From: Acanthosoma haemorrhoidale
Lineage: Eukaryota; Arthropoda; Insecta; Hemiptera; Acanthosomatidae
Assembly (NCBI GenBank): GCA_930367205.1
Contig: OV884012.1
Span: forward strand, 53,279,239-53,343,238
DNA length: 64,000 nt
Direction of reading: 5' to 3'
The translations under genes were made by a program, and so were the position numbers. The stretch's first letter is position 1, and every line of letters starts with the position of its first letter. Below are positions 56,336 through 64,000 of the stretch, one piece after another. Under the pieces are notes generated by a model, which worked only from the letters and a program-made list of their open reading frames with translations, searched no databases and was not told the origin of the DNA.

Positions 56336-57060
56336 CAGCAGTTATAGGAAAGTCTAGATTTTTAATGTTTCCGTTTTTCTTATGAGTCTTCGGAGACCGT
56401 CTAAAACAAACAAAATATTGAAATTTATACACTGAATATATATGAATTACTGGTAAAGATAATTTTTATGAAGACAATTATCTGCAATGAGTTACTTTAA
56501 AATAAAAATGTAAGCTAAAAAATTAAAAGTCTTTAGTGTTTTAACCGAATTTAAGTGTAAAACAAAAACCGATATTTAGCAGCGTTCCCACAAGACGTGA
56601 ACCATTTTCTTCATAAATATTCTTTTGGTTATACTATACATTCTTGCGTTATTTATTGAGCCTAAAATTACATTTAATGATTCTGAGCCTTGTTTTTTTT
56701 TTTGGCTCCCTTTCTAAAAATTACCGGACCGAATAAGGGGTTAGAGGATTTATCTTTAAATTGATTTCATAAACCATCTAAAAATTGTAGAAGAAAAATA
56801 ACTTGAAGATGCATTTAATTTGTACTTGATTCATATACCACATATACCCTCCCCTTTTTAACTTGCTTAACTACTAGCTATAAACTCAGCAACACTCGTC
56901 AACAAAATCTTCTACCAGTACGACAAAACTCTCACCTGAGCGATGTGGCTTGCCGTTGGTTGTGGTATCTCACCCTCGTAGCGTCGTCCGACAGAGTCCA
57001 GGTTAGTGAGTCCCTCAGCGCCCGTAACTCCTTAAGTTGCTCACCTAAGTTCTCCGTCAT
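56336..57060 (-). CDS. Minus-strand gene of unknown function, exons 1 and 2 (57060-56936, 56400-56336)
   Basis: Exon 1 begins at ATG 57060 with an in-frame TAA directly before it. It encodes 41 residues (MTENLGEQLKELRALRDSL, then WTLSDDATRVRYHNQRQ), a polar, helix-prone, possibly coiled-coil start. It ends at a strong donor CTCAG|GTGAGAG in phase 2. Exon 2 follows TTTGTTTGTTTTAG, continues in frame with RSPKTHKKNGNIKNLDFPI (basic, lysine-rich) and ends at TGCTG|GTAAGTAT in phase 1. GTTTTCAG at about 57100-57107 may be the acceptor of a 5'-UTR exon. No signal peptide. The next exon may be 54313-54099. Splice strength, phase agreement and coding-like composition in an AT-rich setting support a real gene. 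I do not recognise the protein. Confidence 0.6.
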
Positions 57061-57109
57061 TTACTCAGGCATGTCATTTGGCCTCTGGTGTCTGAAAACC
57101 CAATAAGTT

Positions 57110-57850
57110 TTCGATTCTAAGCAAACGTTCAGATCTGAGCATTTGAGGTTACACTGCTGCAGGTACGGTGAGGTTTATGCCCAGTGATGTATGACATCTG
57201 TTTGTTTTGCATTGGTCAGGGTACAAAACAAAGGTTAGTTACCTATATTCAACTTTTGTACTCTTTAAAACCTTTTCGATGGTTCCAAGTCATTGATTTT
57301 GTATTTCACTTCATCAATTACTCAACCTCTACAGCAAATGTAATTCCCACAGTTGTAGTTGTTATCTAACTTTTATTTTTCTGAAGTTCTCATTTTTTAA
57401 TTGATCTTTTGTATGCATGTTTTATAGCTAACTTCATACTCCGATATGCGTTTATCATTTAATCCATTTATACTTCTAATTAAGTTAATAATATTTCAAG
57501 ATTTGAGATCAATAGTCATATAAGAAGTATTCCACAACGATAAATGCGACAAATGGCGTTGGGATTTGTAATAGACAGTGGGATTAAAATTTGTAAAGCA
57601 CGGAGGAAAAAAATACTATTACTGTCTTTAAACAAATCGAATAACAGAGCACCTCATCTCTTTAATCTTCAATTTCAAAGTCATTTCACTAGAACTATTG
57701 GCGCTTTTCTTGTCAAAATGTGTTTCTTATCAATCTTCACTCTTTATATTTGTTTATGTTGAAGAATTGCTCTAGAAAAAAAAGTACATATAACATATTA
57801 CTTTTTCGTTTCCTTAAATCAATAAAAGCCTATTACTAACAGGATTTATA
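57110..57850. other. Upstream flank of the minus-strand gene
   Basis: Should hold the promoter of the gene starting at 57060, but no clear TATA or initiator is evident. Chance frames only. Confidence 0.4.
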
Positions 57851-57856
57851 TAGTAC

Positions 57857-58335
57857 ATGTTAAAGCATGAGATTGAGTGGATGGTTAGATCTTCATGTCT
57901 ATGTGACCTATTAACCACTCGAAGTCTCGAAAAGTTCATAGTCAATGTAAATAAGTTCTTTCACCAATTAAAATTAAAAATAAATAATGAAATGCAATGC
58001 TATTTATTGAACGTAGGCCCAAATCAAACCCACAAATTAATTTAAGAAATAGTGAACATAAATAGTGTCTGACTGTGAAGTGCTTAGGCGTAAAGCGTAA
58101 TTTTGGATAAAGTCTTAACTTCTACACCTTAAATAAATTCTATCTAAAAAAAGGTAAGGCATTCATTATCATTGCTGTTTCCATTCGTTTACTGCCGATA
58201 AAAATATAAACTGCCAATAATCTATAAAATGCTTGTCAGACCTCTGTTAATCTATATATCGCCATCCTGGAATATGACCTTTATTAGGAACTTCCTTAGA
58301 CTTCAGAGAATACAAAATAAATTTCTGTGAATAAT
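57857..58335 (+). mobile_element. Decayed non-LTR retrotransposon RT C-terminal region
   Basis: The frame at 57857-58045 reads FFHQLKLKINNEMQCYLLNV, like the W-x-LKIN-x-EK segment after the RT catalytic box. Further on (about 58210-58320) comes LPIIYKMLVRPLLIYISPSW and then LRLQRIQNKFL. These are the IYK-x-IRP-x-L-x-YGSPAW and LQ-x-IQNK-x-LR landmarks of Jockey-type ORF2. Stops and frame changes intervene. It is a different family from the 46462/59384 copies. Confidence 0.65.
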
Positions 58336-58339
58336 AACA

Positions 58340-59380
58340 AATTCAGCTAGGTGCATTATTAGCTGCTATCAGCTGACTACATGATATGCATGATGATATC
58401 GTTGTAAGAGTAGCAATAATTTAGTGAAAAGTGTTGCGCATTGTGTTTCAATTAGGAAGAACATTAACACATTCATTTTATCCTTGAGAACCACTAGACA
58501 TTTTGTTATAGTTTTTGTTTTCCTACATATAAATAAGTGTATAATTAAATGTTAATTTAGAGGTACTCTGCGTCTGACAACTACTGAGTATTTGTAATAA
58601 GGCCATGTACATAAAATTAACATCTCTCTCTCTCCTCTCTCTATTACCATTGCAGCAGTCACCTTGCGGTACATACAATCTCATATTGTCTCGAGGAAAT
58701 TAAAGAAACTAAACTATAGTCTTGGCTGATTTGAGTATTTAAATAATCATATTTGAACCTTATGCTCTGTCCCCAAATAAGCCACCGTTTGCTGAGCATA
58801 AAAATCTGCCATGTTGGAATCACAGAACACCGTATTCGGTCATGGTCGTTACTGACACTTATAAATCTCTAGACCTTACTCTCCGGACACCCCTAAATCT
58901 AAATCCTTCCCATCGTAAGTACCACAACCCCACCGAGGGACTCAAGAGCTGTACAGGAGGCCTCAGAGGACAAACTTTATTTTTGGTGACTGACCGACTC
59001 TTCTTAACGACCAAGATACAACGGTGATTTTTCTTCTCTGGCTATCTAATGGCCCATTCATCATCGCAAAATCTAGCACATTCCATTATTTATTTAGTAC
59101 ATAACTAAATGTGTTGGATTTTTTTTAAAAAAAACTTATGTAGGTAATAATTTATTTATTTATAATTTTGATTTCACTCAGATTAAAAAAAAAAAAAAAA
59201 AAAAAAGTAAAATAGTAACTAGAAAAACAATGTTTTTCTCAAAAAAAGTTAATTTCTTATAAGTTTCCTATTTGTTAGATACATTTATTATCTAAATTAA
59301 AATGATACTATCCACAAATATAGTATATGCAAATAGTCTTCTCACGGTATAGTTGTGTATCCTTTTTAATTTTATGCCTA
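58340..59380. other. Intergenic DNA
   Basis: A CT-rich run lies at 58622-58642 and an A22 run at 59185-59206. The 61-codon frame at 58842 is unrecognised. No gene called. Confidence 0.5.
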
Positions 59381-59383
59381 TAG

Positions 59384-60436
59384 ACCGCTGATGTCCCCTC
59401 TACCACCAATACCTTCTAGGCAACATTTGCAGATGACACTGCAATCCTGTCATCCCATTCAGACCCCGATATAGCATCCCAAAACCTTCAAAAACACCTT
59501 GATGAGATCAAGTATTGGTGCAACCAATGGCGAATCAAAGTTAATGAACCAAAATGTTCCCACATTACCTTCACCCTCTGCCGCAAGTCTTGTCCACTAG
59601 TTTCTTTTAATTCTATCCCTCTCCCTGTATCCAACAGTACGGTACTTAGGCTTCCATCTCGACAAACGACTGACCTGGAACTCACATACGAGGCAAAAAA
59701 GACAAGAACTAAACAGACGCTTTGAAAAACTGTACAGACTACTTCAACGGACATCCCATCTCTCAATAGAAAATAAATTACTAATTCACCAAGTTATACT
59801 TATGCCAATCTGGACATACGGAATAGAGCTATGGGGACAGCAAAAAAGTCAAACATCAAGCGTATCCAATTCTTTCAATCTAAAGTCCGGAGAACTATAG
59901 TAAATGCCCCTTATTACGTCAGCAAAAAAACCCATCTTAACGATCTTAATATACCCTACATTCTTGAACTCATCCCTTCCAAGTTTATGAAATTCCATAG
60001 TAGCCTATCCAATCACCCTTATCCCGTAGCACAGTCATTGCAATACACAACTCATCCCTACATTCATCCTCGGAGACTAAAACGGCAGTGGCCTAGTGAC
60101 CTGCTGTAGATGCGTGACAGTGGGAGTCCTGGCAATGGCCAGTTTCTCCAATCATATCCTGAGCGTCTGTGGTTCTCGGGCTCTTTGTCAGCCTCCGCTG
60201 GCCCTTATCCAGTGACGCGGCTGACGAAGGAGCGTAGTAGTAACTCCACTTCCTCTTTTGCACGTGAGGGAGGTTACAACCATGTGGACTTGGAGGTCTC
60301 TGTATTGTTTGTATGTAAAGTATAAATGAGCAAGTGAATGAAAATTGTAAATTGGTATGAATGAGATCATTTATCACAATTACTTATAGCCCAATCAGGC
60401 GGATTGTAATTTCATCATAATAAAGTTGTTGTTGTT
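59384..60436 (+). mobile_element. Jockey-like non-LTR retrotransposon, 5'-truncated (copy A4)
   Basis: The nucleotide sequence matches 46579-47396 closely and then runs on to a natural-looking 3' end. Translated landmarks in order are TFADDTAIL, YWCNQWRIKVNEPKC, RYLGFHLDKRLTW and an intact 92-codon terminal frame (59831-60109) ending PRRLKRQWPSDLL. The UTR then has CCTGAGCGTCTGTGG, TGACGCGGCTGACG and CTTGGAGGTCTCTG. It ends with AATAAAG and a short (GTT)n tail near 60420-60438. It starts abruptly in the RT domain, the usual result of incomplete reverse transcription. A frameshift near 59635 and another near 59830 break the ORF. Confidence 0.82.
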
Positions 60437-60439
60437 TAA

Positions 60440-62120
60440 AATTATACCATTTTTTTTATTATTTATATATTAAATACTAAAATTACAAATGTCAGCTACA
60501 GAGAGGTAGGGTGTAGGTTGTGTGAAATTGAATGTATTCTATGATTCAAAATGAAATTTATGACTCGTAATTTTACGGTTTATTTTTTTTTACTTTAGCC
60601 AGGTATTATTATAACCGATTATTCATTTTATTATTCGCTGTTATGCACCCTAAAGGTATCCTTCTTCTCATAGAAGGTCCGACTCATAGATTGTAGTGCA
60701 TGAAACAATCATAACTACAAGCCAATTTATCAGACTGTAGGAGGAAAAATATTTTTTGTCATATTTACATAATGGCTGTAATATTTTTGTCATCACATTA
60801 TTTTTTTCGTTTTCCTTGAATTTCTTGTTAATGGTATATTTTTTTTACTGCAATCTAGAATATAAGATGTGCGCATATCACTCAATTTCATGGTATACAT
60901 GGTGTCTCGGCCTGCCCAACGTAATTGGGTATCATTTGACGTCGAACATAGTGCTTTCAAAGAGACGGGCGACCTCACTGCCAGAATGATCCAGCGTAAA
61001 AGTCCACCTCGAAGGCTCAACGTCGTAAAACGTTCCTGGCCGACCCATGAATACAAATTCCCACTACCCCCTCTTCCGTCGCTCGGTCACCCCCAACATG
61101 GGACCTATGAATTTTAAAACTGTCTAGTTTTCTATTATTCAACCTTCTTACCAGGAGTCTCCAAGGGAGGCATTGCACTCCTGGGAACCGTTCTCCAGGC
61201 AGGCTCTCATACGGGATGTATCAGTCTTTTAAAAACATTATTGTGATCACATTGATTACACTACGACTCTCTCGAAAAAAAATTTCCATCAGCTATCACA
61301 CCAATATACGATATGTCGAAGGATTCAAAAGATGATTATGATTAAAATATGTGCATAACAATTTGAAGGATATTAAGCACTTATTTAAGTACCATATGAT
61401 TTCGACAGAGCAGCTTGCAAAAAAAAAAAAAAAATTCCATGCAGTTACATTCTGTATTAAATGTTAATAGTGTGAATCGGGATTGGCGGTAGAATATTCT
61501 TAAATGGGGTTTTAAACCGGCCCGAAAAACTTCAATTTAACTTTAGTGAACCAAATGTTAGTGAGTTGGCTCTAATTTCACCATTTACTTAGCGCGTGGA
61601 AACATTGTTTGAACGAATGAAAGAAAAAAACTGTATTCAGGGATTAAGAATACTTAGAATAATTATAATGAACATATTATGTTATGCTTATGCTTAAATT
61701 GAAAATGAGAAAACAAAATCTTGAAGAACTAAATAAAAATGACATAAAAGTAATATAGAACCTTGATTAGGTTAGTAGTTAAGTTATTATCTTTATGTAT
61801 CTCATATTATTACTATACACTATTATCTCACCGTGACCTACAAACAGTTAGGGATCAGTAATTGTAAAACACCGTTCCGTTGTATTTTTCTAATTCATTT
61901 AACATTTTAAAGTTGCAGCATGTTCATTTTCGACCAAAAATTTTTACATTATGTAAACCCCGACTTTCTCTCTCTTCCTCCTCCCCCTAAATGTTTACAG
62001 GAATCTGGGGGAAAATATTAATGCCAGGAGAGGGCATTACCCAAGGACAGGGGAACCTGAAATATTACAGGGAATTGACATATCTAGGGGAAGACATTTA
62101 GATGACCGACATTTATTAAA
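60440..62120. other. Intergenic DNA
   Basis: A GC-richer patch at 60890-61110 is open in several frames without recognisable products. A short perfect stem (61151-61184) follows. The rest is AT-rich; an A run lies near 61420. Confidence 0.45.
61151..61184. repeat. Perfect 8-bp inverted repeat (stem-loop)
   Basis: CCAGGAGT at 61151-61158 pairs with ACTCCTGG at 61177-61184, with a nested CTCC/GGAG inside the loop. It could form a stable hairpin; no associated gene is seen. Confidence 0.6.
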
Positions 62121-62137
62121 TGATAATAAACAAATAG

Positions 62138-62305
62138 CATTTGATAAAAAAACAAAAAAAAATCCTTAAGCTATTTGATAAAAAAAAAATACTTAAACTA
62201 TTTGATAAAAAAAATAATTAAACTATTTGATAAAAAAAATAAGTAAACTATTTGAGAGAAAAATTACTTAAACTATTGGACAGAAAAATACTTAAACTTT
62301 ACTAA
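62138..62305. repeat. A-rich tandem repeat, ~25-30 bp units
   Basis: About six units of the form CTATTTGATAAAAAAA followed by TACTTAAA, degrading toward the right (TTTGAGAGAAAAAT, then TTGGACAGAAAAAT). Confidence 0.8.
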
Positions 62306-62309
62306 ACTT

Positions 62310-64000
62310 GAAACTTGTAAACCAGAGTTTTATTAACTTAAAGTTTGCTGATCGAAGAATGAGAACAAAATAAATACATCACTGTCCGTGTTTATCTATA
62401 CGTATGCATAGTTTGGTGTTATTTGGTGTAAACTGATGAACGACGTAAACAAACAACATAAACCCTCGGTACGTGGAAGCTACGTCCAACGAGGTTACCT
62501 GTCGTAGCTAGATAGTGGATTAGTCATTCAGCTGTGAGGTTCCAGGTGGAGGGAATCGGTGAGTCGATGATCGATATGCTCATATCCATACTAGTTCCAA
62601 GTCAAATCTCCAACCAGAGGTGCTCCCCATAAACCATAGGCCGATAAGGTGGTGAGATGAGGGGGGGGGGGCGCTCCGGCGGGTGTTGGCCAACCCAGCT
62701 CTGGATACACACACTGACTGCAAGCGACTGATCCCGGTGCTCCGTCCTTTTAATCCTCTATAAAAGATGTAGGGTCTTACGGGGCCTCGGAGGCGTCCCG
62801 CACCGTTATTTGTTTTGTTTACTTTCCAGCATATTTCCCATAAAACAAAATCAATACACTCACATTTGAAACACAAAGATATTCTTAGAACATTTATAAT
62901 ATTATCAATAATTATTAATTCTTTATATAAAACTAACCTAATACAAAAAAAATATTTATCTCTAATTTACACTTTTTTTTTTTTTTTTTTTTTTTATCAT
63001 AAATTTTACGAGGGTACTTTGTTAGATAATTACTTGTCAGCGCAAGACCCCTTATTCGGCTTAAACAATGACTGATAATTTTTTCCTTCAATAACTAAAA
63101 TAAACGAATTACAGGCGTAAACAATCGCTAATTTACATTGGCTATAAAAGTCTATCGGTCACAATTAATTTTACAATACATACCAATAATTAAGTTACAT
63201 AGTAATTGTTTGTAAAATCGGCAAAATATTGTATGTTGCAATATATAGTCTAGCGGATTATAAATGTGTTTTTACTCTATACACAATTTAAACCGGATTC
63301 TTTTAGCAATAATAATCCATATTATAAGACTGAAATGGTTATCGATAAGATAATGATGAACATATCTACTTTTGTGATTTTCGTTTGAAACTGAGTTACT
63401 ATGCACCCATCCGGTTTAAAGTGGGAATGAATGAATTTTCACAAAAATAACACTTCTTAATATCCCATGCTCTAAAAGTTTTCGCTCTATGTTCCTTTTA
63501 CTAACATTAGAGCTTATATGATTTAACCGCACTAACCAAATCACTTGGCTGCCAAAAAGAGAAGATTTTTGTCTTAGCTCAGGGTTCTCGAGAGAAATAA
63601 AGTCTCTGATCCCGCTATACAAACACAGTAAATCATTTTTGCCTCTGTCCAATTGAATAAGAATAATCTTTTTCTTATTTTCAACAGTGTGATATTTCAT
63701 TTCAGCCGTTCCAATTAGAACCCTCAACAGAGAGATAACATCAATCTTTATTAGCTCGGATTCAATTCTGTTTTGTCAGCGAATTATCAGGCTCAGAGCT
63801 AACGAAGCGGCCTATAAATTTCGCGGACAGGGCAACAGTTAATAAATAAATTTAGTGAATTGAGTCCTGAAATCGAATCCACCCCATTGGCCACCCGAAT
63901 GAAAGAAGGGCCTTCATTAATCAATTAGAGAGAGGCAACGACACCGGATTAGAGAGACTGGGCACTATCTCGCCGGATCTCGACTTCCCGCACCGGAGTT
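62310..64000. other. Intergenic DNA to the window end
   Basis: A GC-rich patch at 62640-62800 includes a G9 run and TATAAAAG near 62759. A T23 run lies at 62973-62995. GC-richer DNA at 63780-64000 contains CCTATAAATT near 63811. A 103-codon minus-strand frame (63727-63416) has no family resemblance and a length possible by chance. No gene called. Confidence 0.45.

Noticed and set aside
62640..62800. TATAAAAG in a GC-rich patch as a gene promoter
   Set aside because: No downstream coding exon or initiator could be identified.
63416..63727. 103-codon minus-strand ORF
   Set aside because: No family resemblance, splice context or promoter; a few frames of this length are expected by chance in 64 kb on six frames.

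Overview
This is a stretch of AT-rich animal nuclear DNA, most likely from an insect. The evidence for that is spliced genes with GT-AG introns, a eukaryotic tRNA-Lys gene with an internal Pol III promoter and T-run terminator, and arthropod-type transposons (Jockey-like non-LTR elements, a mariner relic, a Ty3/gypsy element, solo LTRs). A hemipteran is possible but rests only on general similarity of the decayed transposon ORFs. Nothing suggests bacterial, viral or organellar DNA. Most of the window is intergenic sequence filled with decayed mobile elements; nearly all open frames are chance frames.

Host genes. (1) At 5906-8724 (+) a three-exon gene encodes a secreted peptide of 104 residues. 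It has a signal peptide followed by two exon-encoded four-cysteine modules and a short tail. Splice sites and intron phases (1 and 1) agree throughout. A broken, oppositely oriented relative of its first two exons lies just upstream (4529-5158, -). (2) On the minus strand, exons at 57060-56936 and 56400-56336 have strong splice signals and a clear start codon. A phase-compatible candidate last exon lies at 54313-54099. Its product is not recognised. (3) A tRNA-Lys(UUU) gene is at 45745-45817 (-).

Mobile elements. The best preserved is a Ty3/gypsy LTR retrotransposon at 48109-52778 (-). It has identical 243-bp LTRs, gag, protease, reverse transcriptase, RNase H and integrase. It carries a canonical -1 frameshift heptamer between gag and pol, and an 11-nt LTR-complementary block where a primer-binding site should be, which suggests self-priming. 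Its frames are broken in three places. It sits in a (TA)n tract beside an internally deleted mariner (47397-48053, -), which abuts the 3' part of a Jockey-like element (46462-47396, +). Related Jockey fragments recur at 1015-1235, 16530-16625, 20095-20562, 21683-21795, 29530-30370, 36355-36545, 55925-56095 and 59384-60436; other non-LTR fragments lie at 20570-21530 and 57857-58335. A second LTR family appears as two solo LTRs with perfect 5-bp target duplications (3049-3854, TSD GTTGT; 13740-14163, TSD ATTAC), two minus-strand pieces (30609-30905, 43990-44708) and an LTR end at the left edge that has been amplified into a short tandem array.

The remainder, described block by block below, is low-complexity AT-rich DNA with microsatellites, a few GC-rich islands and short dispersed repeats.
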